Shown piece after piece: positions 28,650 through 38,493 of a DNA stretch of 64,000 nt (positions are counted from its first letter, which is position 1; every line of letters starts with the position of its first letter). Origin of the DNA: Parahaliea maris (lineage in GTDB: Bacteria; Pseudomonadota; Gammaproteobacteria; Pseudomonadales; Halieaceae); contig NZ_VRZA01000007.1 of the NCBI RefSeq assembly GCF_008064665.1, positions 1 to 64,000 on the forward strand, given 5' to 3'. Made by a program: the position numbers and the translations under genes. The notes under the pieces are model-generated. The model searched no databases. It was not told where the DNA came from and worked only from the letters and a program-made list of their open reading frames with translations.

Positions 28650-29791
28650 GCCAGCAATTGATGCAGCAGGGTCTCGCCGCTCTGCGAGCGGGTGACGGGG
28701 CGGGGGCCGAAGCCGCTTTTCGACAGGTGCTGTCCAGTGGCCAGGCAGATGCCTCCACTTGCCTGGCGTTGGCCTTCGCCTGCGTCAACCAGGGCAAGGC
28801 CCAGGATGCGCTGGCGGCGGTCGACCAGGCCCTGATGCTGGAGCCGCGCAACCTGCGCGCACTGCTGTTCAAGGCCGATCACCTTGACCGGATGGGGCAG
28901 AGCCGTGTCGCCCTGAGTTTCTATGAGGGCGCTCTGCGAGTGGCCGCCGGCCTGCGGGAGATCCCCCAGGACGTTTTGCAGGGTCTGCAACGGGCGCAGG
29001 CAGTGAGCAACAAGGCGGCACAGGCGTACGAGGACTACCTTCTACAAAGCCTCGAATCGCGGGGTTATAACGCCGAGGCCAGTGGCCGTTTTGCAGAATC
29101 CCTGGATATCGCCCTGGGACGCAAGACGGTTCATTACCAGCAGCCGACCCGGTTTTATTTCCCGGGCCTGCCGCAGCGCTATTTTTACGATCGGGAGGAG
29201 TTTCCCTGGGCTGCCGAAGTGGAGGCGCAAACCGCTGCCATCCGCAGCGAGTTGCTTGCGCTCATGCAGGAAGAGGGGCAGTTCAGCCCCTACCTGGAAG
29301 CGGGTGGGCAGGGGCCGCAACTGAACGACAGTAGTCAACTGGGCAATATGGACTGGAGCGCCTTCTACCTGTGGCGCGATGGTGCTCCCGTGCAAGAGAA
29401 CCTGGACCGCTGTCCGGCAACGGCTGCAGCCCTGGCGGCGGCGCCGCTGCCGAAAGTGTCGGGCCAGACGCCGTCCGCGCTGTTCTCCCGGCTGGCCCCC
29501 GGCGCGGTGATTCCGCCCCATCACGGGGTGCTGAATACCCGCCTGATCTGCCACCTGCCGCTGATCGTGCCCGAGAACTGCGGTCACCTCCGGGTGGGCA
29601 ACGAGCAGAGCGAGTGGCGAGAGGGTGAGTTACTGATCTTCGACGACAGCATGGAGCACGAGGCCCACAATCGCAGTGGGCAGGATCGCGTGGTGCTGCT
29701 GTTTGATATCTGGCGGCCCGAGCTCAGTGAGGAAGAACGTCATTGGGTCTCGGAATTGCTGCTGGCGGTAGACGCCTACCCCGGCAGTTGA
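28646..29791 (+). CDS. TPR-aspartyl/asparaginyl beta-hydroxylase
   Basis: 381 residues from a GTG that overlaps the sulfotransferase stop. The longer open frame to 28487 is out of context. TPR-like helices occupy about 1-125. The catalytic domain of the AspH type has iron ligands His293 in PHHGVLNTRL and His338 in DDSMEHEAH, with Arg299 placed to bind 2-oxoglutarate; like AspH it lacks a carboxylate ligand. The expected reaction is hydroxylation of Asp or Asn side chains in a protein. It converges with the methyltransferase gene with a 16-bp overlap. Confidence 0.82.
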   Translation: MSQQLMQQGLAALRAGDGAGAEAAFRQVLSSGQADASTCLALAFACVNQGKAQDALAAVDQALMLEPRNLRALLFKADHLDRMGQSRVALSFYEGALRVAAGLREIPQDVLQGLQRAQAVSNKAAQAYEDYLLQSLESRGYNAEASGRFAESLDIALGRKTVHYQQPTRFYFPGLPQRYFYDREEFPWAAEVEAQTAAIRSELLALMQEEGQFSPYLEAGGQGPQLNDSSQLGNMDWSAFYLWRDGAPVQENLDRCPATAAALAAAPLPKVSGQTPSALFSRLAPGAVIPPHHGVLNTRLICHLPLIVPENCGHLRVGNEQSEWREGELLIFDDSMEHEAHNRSGQDRVVLLFDIWRPELSEEERHWVSELLLAVDAYPGS

Positions 29792-30729
29792 GCCACCGTC
29801 AGCCAGGCGCCATCACGGCCGTCACTGAGCGCCACACCCTCGCAGCGCACCAGGCCAAGACCAGCGGCCTCCAGCCGCTGTCCATTGGCCCGCAGTGCTT
29901 CTTCCGACAGGGCGGCCTCGACCATGGAACTCATGCGCCCGGCAAACGCCCGCAGTTCGCTCTCTACGGTGTGGGTCCAGGGAATGACTTCCGTGGGGGC
30001 GTAATGTCCCATGTTCTGGTAAATCCGGGCGACGTCCCGGTACATTTTCAGGATAACCTCCGAGGCCGGATTGGGCGCGCTATCCTTTAGCAGTCCGGCG
30101 ACCTGCGCGACGCGCGGCCCCAGGTCGCGGTCGGCTTCCTCGCAGCTCTCCATCGTGCCCTCCCCGAGTTGCAGGGCACGGGCCCTTTCCAGCAGGGAGC
30201 GGAAGGAAGCCAGCAGACCGCTTTCCAGTGTCCGGGTGATGGCCTCGACCGCCGCCGCACTTTCGGCGTCGATGGCGCTCCCCTTCTTGTGCTGCAGCAG
30301 GGCAAGGCTGCCCCCCGGAGCTAACAGGCGAACGACTTCGTTGAGGGCTTCCGAGCCGGCGTACTCGACGCCGAACTGACTGATCACCATATCGAAACTG
30401 CCGGCGTCGAGACCGGTTGCTGCAGCACTGGCGACCACAGTGTGTGCGCCGGGCAGGTGTTTCGCGAGTGCGGCGAGTGCCGCGTCGGCAATATCGACAC
30501 AGGTCAACTCCAGGGCGCGGTCGCCGGCAATGGTCATCAATTGCCGGCTGAGGGCGCCGTCCCCGCAGGCGAGATCCAGCGCGCGGACGGGGGCGGGCCG
30601 GCGTTTCAGCTCGGCGCCCAGCCAGTCGGCCCAAAGTTGTTGCAGGGCCGCGTCGCGAATACCGCTATCGTCCTTGCCCTGGGAGCTGGCCTGCTGCCAG
30701 AAGCTCTGCCAATCCTGGGTATTTGTCAT
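29776..30729 (-). CDS. Class I SAM-dependent methyltransferase
   Basis: 317 residues. SAM motif I is LDLACGDGAL near 51-60, with CVDIADAAL as motif II and APGGSLALLQH as the later strand. The remaining C-terminal half is helical and not assigned. The substrate is unknown. The 3' end overlaps the hydroxylase gene by 16 bp on the opposite strand. It lies downstream of the large TonB receptor on the same strand but behind a terminator. Confidence 0.72.
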   Translation of the reverse strand: MTNTQDWQSFWQQASSQGKDDSGIRDAALQQLWADWLGAELKRRPAPVRALDLACGDGALSRQLMTIAGDRALELTCVDIADAALAALAKHLPGAHTVVASAAATGLDAGSFDMVISQFGVEYAGSEALNEVVRLLAPGGSLALLQHKKGSAIDAESAAAVEAITRTLESGLLASFRSLLERARALQLGEGTMESCEEADRDLGPRVAQVAGLLKDSAPNPASEVILKMYRDVARIYQNMGHYAPTEVIPWTHTVESELRAFAGRMSSMVEAALSEEALRANGQRLEAAGLGLVRCEGVALSDGRDGAWLTVAQLPG

Positions 30730-30744
30730 GGGGATATTTTTCCG

Positions 30745-30795
30745 GGCCGTTTTTTATTGTGCGGCAGCCACTCCGCCGCACAATAAAAAACGGCC
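30745..30795. repeat. perfect 21-bp inverted repeat between receptor and methyltransferase genes
   Basis: Arms 30745-30765 and 30775-30795 are exact complements around a 9-nt loop, with GGCCGTTTTTT at the outer end. The right arm contains the T-run of the terminator at 30784-30810, so the two structures cannot form together. It lies 15 bp before the methyltransferase ATG. Confidence 0.75.
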
Positions 30796-30810
30796 AACAT
30801 AAGTTGGCCG
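30784..30810 (-). terminator. intrinsic terminator of the TonB receptor gene
   Basis: On the minus strand CGGCCAA-CTTATG-TTGGCCG is followed directly by TTTTTTATTG. This is a standard hairpin-plus-U-tract terminator about 80 bp past the receptor stop. Confidence 0.8.
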
Positions 30811-30890
30811 TGATAATAACTCGCGCTTTGTTGTTGGAGCCAGCCGCCCGGAGGCGACTGGTCCTGTTTCGCGGCGAGTGTTAAACCAGC

Positions 30891-33776
30891 TTAGAACTGG
30901 ACAGTCGCACCAACGAACCAGTAACGACCCAGGGCGTCGTAGGTGCCCGGGAAGGTGTTACCGTTACCGCGTACGGACGGGCCGGGAGCCGGGCCGATCG
31001 GCGGTTCTTCATCGGTCACGTTCTGGACACCGGCACGCAGGCTCATCATGTCAGTCACGTCCCAGATGGCGGACAGGTCGAAGTAGTTCATGTCGTCGAA
31101 GTCCCAGTTGCCGCCGTCACCATCTTCGATGGAGTCGACATAACGCCACTGAGCACTCAGAGACATCTGCCAGGGAGTCATCCAGGTAGCCCGCAGGTTG
31201 TTCTGGAATTCGAAGATTGGCTGGCCACAGGAAGTGCTGTTCCAGATGCCCAGACAGTCCTCTACGGCCTCACCAGCAAACTCCTGCTGATCCCACTCGG
31301 TCAGGTAGGTACCGACGTTATTGAACGCCAGGCTACCCATGTCACCCAGACCCAGGGTGTAATCGACCTGGATGTCGAAGCCCTTGGTGCTGTAGAAACC
31401 GATGTTTTCGTCGATGGAGCTGACGTTGTCGGTGCCGATCCACAGGGTACCGGTCTGCTCACCGCGGTTAACCGCGTCACAGTAGAGGGCGTCGCCGGTT
31501 TCCAGACAGTTATTGAGAATGGTGCCGGAGCTGATGGAGCTGATGGCGCCGGTGATCTCAATGTCGAAGTAGTCGACGGTTACGGTCAGGTCTTCAACAA
31601 ACTCGGGGCTGTAGATGATGCCCACGGAGTAGGTGTCGGACTCTTCCGGTGCGAGCTCGGGGTTACCACCAGTGATCTCGTTGTACTGACCCGCGGGGGA
31701 GTCGGCGATGCTGCCGTACTGGGCCTGGGTGACGCCGGTACGGGCACACTGCTCGAAGGTAGCCGTCGGGTTAGCGCCGGCACAGGGGTCTTCGCTCATG
31801 TCGAACAGGCCGAGAGACTGCGGACGGAACAGCTCGCGAATGTTGGCGTGACGTACAGCGCGGTTGAAGCTGGCACGCATCTTCAGGCTGTCGGTCGGGG
31901 CCCACGCACCTGCCACCTTATAGGTGTCGGTGGTGATGTCGGTGGAGTAGTCAGAGTAACGATAACCCAGGTCCAGGCTCAGTTCCTTGGCGAAGGCTGC
32001 GTTCTCGACAATCGGAATGTTCAACTCGGCGAAGAACTCGGTTACGTCGTAACCGCCTTTAACCGCCAGGATCGGGCCGCCCTGGCCAGCACCGTCGCCG
32101 CTCTGGAAGCCGCTGTCCGGGTTGTAGTCCAGGTTCTCGGAACGGTACTCGGAACCGACTACCAGGTTCAGGCCGGTATCGGCTGAAGGCAGCTGGATGC
32201 CGTAGTTACCCAGGTCACCCGCAACATAACCGGAGATCACTTTCTGATCTACGGTACCGCGCGCGTACAGCGGCAGGTACAGGTAGTTCAGCATCTCGTC
32301 GGTCACGGCGCCTTCCTGGAATACGTTCCAGGGCACACAGGTCGGGTCGGAACCGTCGATCACGGACTGACACACGGTGTTGCCGTCAGCGTCAACCGTG
32401 GCGTCCAGGGCACGGGCTACGCGGGTGCTGGACAGGTCGTTGTTGTAGGTCTGCTCGTAGCTGGTTTCAGCGTACTGACCGTAGATGTCGTAGCGCCATA
32501 CGTCGTTGATGTCACCACGCGCGCCGAATACGCCGCGGAAGTTGGTGTGACGCAGGTCGTCGTTACGGAAACCACCTTCTACGTTACGACGGCCGATGAA
32601 CACAGTCTGGCGGTCGTCTTCGGTCAGGCCGTAGCTGCCACAGATGGCGTCGAACTGCTGGTCTGACAGGAAGGGGTTGCCACAGCTCAGGGAGCTGGTG
32701 ACGAAGAACGCACCGGAAGGCGCGATCTGGGCGTTGGAGCGGTCATCCATGAAGGTCACTTCGGAGTACACTTCAACGTGCTCGTTGATGGTGTAACGGC
32801 CGAAGGCGCCGCCGGTGTAACGCTCGTCAGGGCGCTGGAAGAAGTTGCCGGGCGCGTAGTTGTACAGCGTGTCGAAGGGCACGAATTCGCTGCCGTTGCC
32901 GCCGACGCTGAAGTCAAAGCCGTCGTCCAGGATGCCGAAGTCGGTGAAACGACCCCAGGGCACAGTGGAGGAACCGCCGCAGGATGCATCTGCAGGACCG
33001 TCGCCACCCAGGGCACAGTTGGAGTAGTCGCGCTCACTCTGGCGCAGGGCGTTAATGTTACGGTAGCTGGCGTAGGCGGTAACGTTACCGCGGCCGCCGT
33101 CCAGGTTGGCACCGATCACGAAGGAGATGTCAGAGATCTCGCCGTCGGTGACGCTGCCGGAAGGGTAGTCGAAACCACGGTCTTCGTTCAGGCCCTGGGC
33201 GAAGCTGTTGTCATTGTCGTGCTGGTAACCGGAGTATTGAACGTCCAGTTTCACGCCTTCGAAGTCGTCAATCATGATGAAGTTGACAACACCGGCCACG
33301 GCGTCGGAACCGTAGGTAGAAGACGCACCACCGGTCAGAACCTCAACGCGCTCGATCAGGGCGCCGGGGATCTGGTTGATGTCGGCACCCTGGCCGCCAC
33401 CCTGGGGAGAACCCGGCGGCAGACGACGGCCGTTCATCAGCACCAGGGTACGGTTGTCACCGAGGTTACGCAGGTCGATGGTGGCAGTACCGGTCGCGCC
33501 GTTGGCGTCACCGGAGGAGTTGCCGGGATAGACAGCCGGCAGGTCGGCGATCAGGTCCTCGACACGGGTGGTGCCCTGGAACTTGAACGCTTCGGCGTCG
33601 ATCTGGGTTACGGGAGATGTGCTGACGAGGTTGGCTTTCTGGATACGGGAACCCGTAACCACAACCTCTTCTACCATCAGCTCATCCTGGGCGTTGGCAA
33701 CAGACGGCAGGACGGCCGCCGCGCTCATGCCCAGGGCAGCAGAAACTGCCATGGTGAGACGGTTTTTCACTAACAT
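30891..33776 (-). CDS. TonB-dependent outer-membrane receptor
   Basis: 961 residues from the ATG at 33776 (MLVKNRLTMAV, a signal peptide ending near VANAQ). Next come a TonB-box-like segment (DELMVEEVVVTGSRI), a plug domain (ADLPAVYPGNSS to GGASSTYGSDAVAGVVNFI) and a 22-strand-type barrel ending in the usual terminal Phe (ATVQF). Loops contain several spaced cysteine pairs that probably form disulfides. The family class is the large receptors of marine bacteria that import peptides or oligosaccharides; the substrate is not evident. There is no STN domain, so it is a transporter, not a transducer. A strong terminator follows, consistent with abundant expression. Confidence 0.92.
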   Translation of the reverse strand: MLVKNRLTMAVSAALGMSAAAVLPSVANAQDELMVEEVVVTGSRIQKANLVSTSPVTQIDAEAFKFQGTTRVEDLIADLPAVYPGNSSGDANGATGTATIDLRNLGDNRTLVLMNGRRLPPGSPQGGGQGADINQIPGALIERVEVLTGGASSTYGSDAVAGVVNFIMIDDFEGVKLDVQYSGYQHDNDNSFAQGLNEDRGFDYPSGSVTDGEISDISFVIGANLDGGRGNVTAYASYRNINALRQSERDYSNCALGGDGPADASCGGSSTVPWGRFTDFGILDDGFDFSVGGNGSEFVPFDTLYNYAPGNFFQRPDERYTGGAFGRYTINEHVEVYSEVTFMDDRSNAQIAPSGAFFVTSSLSCGNPFLSDQQFDAICGSYGLTEDDRQTVFIGRRNVEGGFRNDDLRHTNFRGVFGARGDINDVWRYDIYGQYAETSYEQTYNNDLSSTRVARALDATVDADGNTVCQSVIDGSDPTCVPWNVFQEGAVTDEMLNYLYLPLYARGTVDQKVISGYVAGDLGNYGIQLPSADTGLNLVVGSEYRSENLDYNPDSGFQSGDGAGQGGPILAVKGGYDVTEFFAELNIPIVENAAFAKELSLDLGYRYSDYSTDITTDTYKVAGAWAPTDSLKMRASFNRAVRHANIRELFRPQSLGLFDMSEDPCAGANPTATFEQCARTGVTQAQYGSIADSPAGQYNEITGGNPELAPEESDTYSVGIIYSPEFVEDLTVTVDYFDIEITGAISSISSGTILNNCLETGDALYCDAVNRGEQTGTLWIGTDNVSSIDENIGFYSTKGFDIQVDYTLGLGDMGSLAFNNVGTYLTEWDQQEFAGEAVEDCLGIWNSTSCGQPIFEFQNNLRATWMTPWQMSLSAQWRYVDSIEDGDGGNWDFDDMNYFDLSAIWDVTDMMSLRAGVQNVTDEEPPIGPAPGPSVRGNGNTFPGTYDALGRYWFVGATVQF

Positions 33777-33991
33777 AGTAATACCCCTGTACTTTATGTT
33801 AAGCATGCTTTTCCCGTGGCTTGGTGCCACTGGATACGGACATTAAACGAACTGCGGCGGGCTCTCCTCAAAGTTCCGGTCACATTTGTGACATATTCAC
33901 ACTCTGTGCCGGGAACTCGCAAAATTACCGTAATTCGTCGCCTTGAAAGGCGGCCGCAAGCTGCTGACAGTACGGAAGTTATTGGTCGCTA

Positions 33992-34447
33992 CTAGTTGAT
34001 GCGGGTGACCCCGATGGAGGCACCGGTAGCGACATGGGTGAGGCGGTAGTAGCCAAAAAAGTTCTTCTCGATCACCACTTCCCGGGCATCGCCATTGTAG
34101 GCAAAACGGCCCTCCAGGCGCTGGCGCCAGACCTGGCCGTTGTCCAGCGAGAACAGGGTATCCCCACTCCAGCCGCGAAAGTCGCCCTTGATCCGGGCCT
34201 CGATGCGAATGTCCTGTTCCGCCTGTTTCACTTCCTCGCTGGTGTTGCGCAGGGCCTGGGCTTCACCCGCGGTGTAGGACACCAGCCACTGGTTCAGGGC
34301 TTCGATTTCATCGGGGTTGAGTTTGTGCAGGCCGGCAGCGCGGTAGTCTTCACTGGACATCAGTTTTTCGACGCCGGGAAAGTCCTTTTCCTGGGCGCCA
34401 GCGGAGCCGGCCACCAGGAGCAGGCAGATAACGGTCAGTCGGCGCAT
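33992..34447 (-). CDS. Hypothetical secreted protein
   Basis: 151 residues starting with a signal peptide (MRRLTVICLLLVAGSAGAQ). The middle is charged and helical (NTSEEVKQAEQDIRIEAR), and the C-terminal half looks like a small beta domain (SLDNGQVWRQRLEGRF to FGYYRLTHVATG). I recognise similar proteins in proteobacteria only as unnamed periplasmic proteins. It lies 34 bp after the STN-type receptor on the same strand, so it may be part of that unit. Confidence 0.65.
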   Translation of the reverse strand: MRRLTVICLLLVAGSAGAQEKDFPGVEKLMSSEDYRAAGLHKLNPDEIEALNQWLVSYTAGEAQALRNTSEEVKQAEQDIRIEARIKGDFRGWSGDTLFSLDNGQVWRQRLEGRFAYNGDAREVVIEKNFFGYYRLTHVATGASIGVTRIN

Positions 34448-34481
34448 GGGGCCTCCATTGCAGAAGAGAGTGATGAGGTGA

Positions 34482-37445
34482 TCAGAAACGCTGGCTCAGG
34501 CGGGTGTACCAGAACCGGCCCTTGAGTTCGTGGGTGCGGCCGTCGATATTGTCATTGAAGGCCGAGGCCGCCAGTGGGGCGTCTTCATCCAGGGCGTTGT
34601 CCACCCCGAGTGACCAGCGCAGCCCGGCGAGCAGGTCGAAGGTGTAGCTGAGCTGCAGGTCGAGGACGCTCCAGGCGTCGATGTCCCGGGTGCGATTGCT
34701 GCCAGGGACCAGTTCCTCCATGCTGGCGACGTGGTGGAGGTCGGTGCTGGCCCGCCAGCGCTTGTGGTCCCAGCGCAGCCCCAGTTGCCACTTCCAGTCA
34801 GGGATGCCACCCAGGCCCTCGGAAGCCTCGTCGCGGAAGGTGCCCGCCAGATTGAGTTCCGGTGCGGAGGCATCGAGGCGCGCCAGGTACTCGTGCAGGT
34901 AAGTGGCGCTTCCGGTCAGCGAGAGCTGGCCCCAGCGTTGCCGCGGCAGGTGATAGGTCAGGCCGAAGTCGGCACCGCGGACCCGCCGTCGCCCCACGTT
35001 GATATTGTTGGCGGTCACCAGCACCAGGTTGCCGGCCGCGTCCCGGGTGACGTTACCGCTGAAGCTGCCGAAGCGGGCGTTCTGGTTGACGATGAACTGG
35101 GCGCTGGAGGCGACGACATCCTCCTGCTCGATCTGGAACAGATCGACGCTGAGCCGCAGGCCGTCCAGGAGAGAAGGCGACCACACCGCCCCGGCGCTGT
35201 AACTCTCAGACGTTTCCGGCTCCAGTTCGGGATTGCCACCCTTGACGGTCAGGAACTGGTTGCGAGTGGGGTCCGCCTGCAGGCCGCGACAACCGGGAAG
35301 TCGGGATGCATTCGCCGGTTGTGTGCAGGGGTCATCAATGAAGGCCTGTTCCTCCGCCGCTCCCTCGTAGAGTTCGTTGAGGCTGGGCGCCCGGAAGCCC
35401 ATGGCGTAACCGGTGCGCAGCAGCAGTGTCGGGCCCAGCTGCAGGCGCAAGCCCAGTTTGGGGTTGGTGCTGTCGCCGAAGTCGCTGTAGTCGGAGTAGC
35501 GAATGGCGCCATCCAGGTAGAGGGACCGGCGGCCGTTGTCAGTCGTCCAGAGTGGCAGTGCGGTCTCCGCATAGACTTCGGCGATCTGCCGTTCTCCGTA
35601 GGTGGCCTCGAAATTGGTGGCGCCGATGGTGCCGGTGTTGGCCAGCAGGGCGTCCGGTCGCTTGGCTGTCGACTCCTGGCGGTACTCCACGCCGAAGGCG
35701 AGATCCCCGCGGCCGGTCGGCAGGCGCAGCAGGGCGTTGCTGAAATTCATGCTGATGGTGCTGAGCTTGCTATAGCCGCTGACGGTCCCATTGGCGAGCA
35801 GATAATCGATCTGCTCATCATTAATGCTGCCGACCGGGCCGGCGAGGTCCACGGGGACGCAGCCGTCGACAGCCATTCCCTGGCACCCCGCTGCCGGGCC
35901 GAGGGCCCGCCGCAGGTTATCCGCATTGACCAGGTTGGAGGTGGTTTCGCTGGCCTTGGAGCGGCTCCAGTTGAAGCCCACGTCCCAGTTCCAGTTATCG
36001 TAGAGCCCCTCCATCACCGCATTGAAACGCATGACCTCGGAGTCGTTGTGTTGTTGACGTAGGGGGAACTCCACCAATCGGCGCCGAACGTCGCTGATAT
36101 CCTGACCAAAATCGTTGAAGGGGTTGTCAGCTGACAAGATGATGGGGGTCTGCTCAAAAGCCGTGAACACCGGGGTCGGGGCCAGCGCTGCGGCGGCCTC
36201 GGTTTCCAGGTAGGTCATTTCAAGCAGCCCGGTCACCTGCTCGGTAAAGTCATAGCTGACATTGCCGTAGAGGCTTCTGCGTTCGAGCGGCACTACTGCG
36301 GTGGTAAAGGCCTGGTAATTGAACAGGTCTTCGGGGCCGGCGGGGCGATAACCGCCGCCGTCTGCAATCACGGTACTGCCATCCGGGAGGACGATCCTGG
36401 CGTCGGGGGTGGCGCTGGAGCGCTGGTCGGAGCCGCCGAGGTTGCGGGCGTCGGCGTTGCTGGAAACGTCCCGGTCGCGGCTGTAGATCGGGTCCTGCTC
36501 ATAAAGCGAGGCGCTCAGGAACAGGGACCCATTGGGCAGGGCACTGCCGTATTGCAGGGTATTGGTGCGGGTCTGCAGGTCGCCGCGGCCGGTCTGCCCG
36601 TAAAAGGTCTCTGCCAGGAAGCCGCGAAAGTCCTGCTTCATGATCACATTGACCACGCCGGCGATCGCGTCGGAGCCATAGATGGCCGAGGCGCTGTCCT
36701 TGAGGATTTCGATGCGGTCCACCGCCGCCGGCGGAATACTGTTGAGGTCCACGGATTCGCCTGCGAGCCCGTCGTTGGCCACCCGCCGGCCGTTGATGAG
36801 GATCAGGGTATTGCTGGCGGGCAGGCCCCGCAGGGTGACACTGGCGGTGCCGTCGCCGCCATTGGCAATGGCGGTGCTGGTGGAGTTACCGACCACCGCG
36901 GGCACAAATTTCAGCAGTTCACCCAGCGACTGGGCGCCACTGAGTTCGATCTCGGGTGCCCGGAACACGTCGACCGGGGCGGCGCCGCTGTAGTTGCTGC
37001 GGCGGATGCGGGAGCCGGTCAGGCGGTTGCCGTAGACATAGGTTTCCTCGATGCCGGGCACAAAGACGGGATTATTGGCCGCCGTCTCCGCGGCATCGTC
37101 ACAGTCCTGGCCGCCGCACATCAGCGGGTAGATGGCAATGATGCGATCATTCACCAGTTCCCAGCCGAGGCCCGAGCCTTCCAGCAGGGTGTCGAGTGCC
37201 TGCTCCTGGCTATAGCGCCCGATAAGCGGGGTGGCGGACATATTGCGGGTCAGGCGGTCGGAGAACACGATCGCCCGGTTGCTCTGCTGGCTGTACTGGA
37301 TCAGGGCGTCGGCGAGGGAGCCGGCATCGATGCGGAAGCGCTCGCTGTCACTGCCATCGTCAGCGAAAGACAGACGGGCACACGCCAGCAGCCCCAAGAG
37401 GGCAGACCGGGTGCAAGTGTGCCACCTCCCGCGATTGCCGAGCAT
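34482..37445 (-). CDS. STN-domain TonB-dependent receptor (FecA-type transducer)
   Basis: 987 residues from the ATG at 37445 (AGGGG a few bases upstream); a TTG at 37472 is less likely. After the signal peptide, residues about 35-110 form the secretin/TonB short N-terminal (STN) domain (FRIDAGSLADALIQYSQQ), the part that contacts FecR. The plug has SLGELLKFVPAV and KDSASAIYGSDAIAGVVN, and the barrel ends in LSQRF. With fecR and fecI directly upstream it is a cell-surface signalling receptor. The signal may be a siderophore or another nutrient; the sequence does not say which. Confidence 0.92.
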   Translation of the reverse strand: MLGNRGRWHTCTRSALLGLLACARLSFADDGSDSERFRIDAGSLADALIQYSQQSNRAIVFSDRLTRNMSATPLIGRYSQEQALDTLLEGSGLGWELVNDRIIAIYPLMCGGQDCDDAAETAANNPVFVPGIEETYVYGNRLTGSRIRRSNYSGAAPVDVFRAPEIELSGAQSLGELLKFVPAVVGNSTSTAIANGGDGTASVTLRGLPASNTLILINGRRVANDGLAGESVDLNSIPPAAVDRIEILKDSASAIYGSDAIAGVVNVIMKQDFRGFLAETFYGQTGRGDLQTRTNTLQYGSALPNGSLFLSASLYEQDPIYSRDRDVSSNADARNLGGSDQRSSATPDARIVLPDGSTVIADGGGYRPAGPEDLFNYQAFTTAVVPLERRSLYGNVSYDFTEQVTGLLEMTYLETEAAAALAPTPVFTAFEQTPIILSADNPFNDFGQDISDVRRRLVEFPLRQQHNDSEVMRFNAVMEGLYDNWNWDVGFNWSRSKASETTSNLVNADNLRRALGPAAGCQGMAVDGCVPVDLAGPVGSINDEQIDYLLANGTVSGYSKLSTISMNFSNALLRLPTGRGDLAFGVEYRQESTAKRPDALLANTGTIGATNFEATYGERQIAEVYAETALPLWTTDNGRRSLYLDGAIRYSDYSDFGDSTNPKLGLRLQLGPTLLLRTGYAMGFRAPSLNELYEGAAEEQAFIDDPCTQPANASRLPGCRGLQADPTRNQFLTVKGGNPELEPETSESYSAGAVWSPSLLDGLRLSVDLFQIEQEDVVASSAQFIVNQNARFGSFSGNVTRDAAGNLVLVTANNINVGRRRVRGADFGLTYHLPRQRWGQLSLTGSATYLHEYLARLDASAPELNLAGTFRDEASEGLGGIPDWKWQLGLRWDHKRWRASTDLHHVASMEELVPGSNRTRDIDAWSVLDLQLSYTFDLLAGLRWSLGVDNALDEDAPLAASAFNDNIDGRTHELKGRFWYTRLSQRF

Positions 37446-37530
37446 GCTGCCCCTGAGGCCCTCTGTATGCAAGCCTATGAATTTTCAGGATATTCGGGAC
37501 CACGTCTGGACCCGAAGGGCACGTTATATC

Positions 37531-38493
37531 TTACTGTGCGGCGGGGAGCAACTGCAGGGTGTCGGCGCCGATCCGGGCGACCCGAATCTCCATGCTGCGT
37601 TCGAGGGCATCCAGCACTGCCAGCGGCTGATTGAGCTGGAATACGCCCGACACAGTGAGGGCGGCTACCGAGGGATCGGCGATGAGAATGCGGGTCTTCT
37701 GATAGCGCTCCAGCTCGGCGGCGAGCTGTGAAAGCGGCATTTCGCGGGCGACCAGTTCGCCGTCGCGCCAGGCCAGCTGCGGACGGATGTCGCCGGCGGC
37801 CGATGCCTTGAAGCCATCCTGGCTGGCGACGAGTCGCTGTTCGGCATGCAGGATTTCAGTAGCGGGAGCCCGGCTTGCGGGGGTGTCCTGTTCGCTGACC
37901 CTGACCACGCCCTCGGAGACGGTAATCTCACTGGTGGTCTCACTGCGGCGGAATACGTTGAAGGCGGTGCCCACCACCGTGACCCGGGTGCTGCCGGCAT
38001 CGACTTCGAAGGGCCGCTCCTTGTTGGAGGTGACTTCAAAGAAGGCCTCGCCACGCAGCAGTTCGATATGGCGCAGTTCCTCGCCCATGCTGGCGGAGAG
38101 CCGGGTATCGGTATTCAGGGTGAGTCGGGAGCCGTCGTCCAGGGTGATCGTGCGCTGTTCACCGAGCGCGGTCTGGAAGTACTGCGCTTCTGGCTGGCTG
38201 GCCTCAAAGCGGGGCAGCAGGACCATGGCCACCAGCGCGCTGGCAGCAACGGCCATCGAGGCGCCAATCCAGCGACGGCGGGAGGGCGATTCGGCCTGGG
38301 GGAATTCCGGCATGTGTTGCAGGCTGCCGAGGTCGTCCCAGAGTTCCTGCATGGAGTCCATCGCCCGGCCGTGGGCCGGGTCCTCGCTCAGCCACAGGGC
38401 GAAGGCCTGCCTGTCGCCCTCTTCAACCTGGCCGGAGCGGAAGCGGGCAATCCAGCTCAGCGCCGCGTCACAATCCTGTTCGAACTTTTCCAT
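37531..38493 (-). CDS. FecR-family anti-sigma/sigma regulator
   Basis: 320 residues. It has a cytoplasmic N-terminal domain (DUF4880-like, ALSWIARFRSG... FALWLSEDPAH), one membrane segment at about 75-93, and a periplasmic FecR domain with LDDGSRLTLNTDTRL and VVGTAFNVF. The C-terminal part resembles the STN fold (VSGVFQLNQPLAVLDAL). It transmits the signal from the STN receptor to the ECF sigma factor. It is followed by the receptor after 85 bp. Confidence 0.92.
   Translation of the reverse strand: MEKFEQDCDAALSWIARFRSGQVEEGDRQAFALWLSEDPAHGRAMDSMQELWDDLGSLQHMPEFPQAESPSRRRWIGASMAVAASALVAMVLLPRFEASQPEAQYFQTALGEQRTITLDDGSRLTLNTDTRLSASMGEELRHIELLRGEAFFEVTSNKERPFEVDAGSTRVTVVGTAFNVFRRSETTSEITVSEGVVRVSEQDTPASRAPATEILHAEQRLVASQDGFKASAAGDIRPQLAWRDGELVAREMPLSQLAAELERYQKTRILIADPSVAALTVSGVFQLNQPLAVLDALERSMEIRVARIGADTLQLLPAAQ

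Noticed and set aside
26063-30729. biosynthetic cluster for a ribosomally made peptide
   Set aside because: No precursor peptide, leader or transporter gene is seen near the sulfotransferase and hydroxylase genes.
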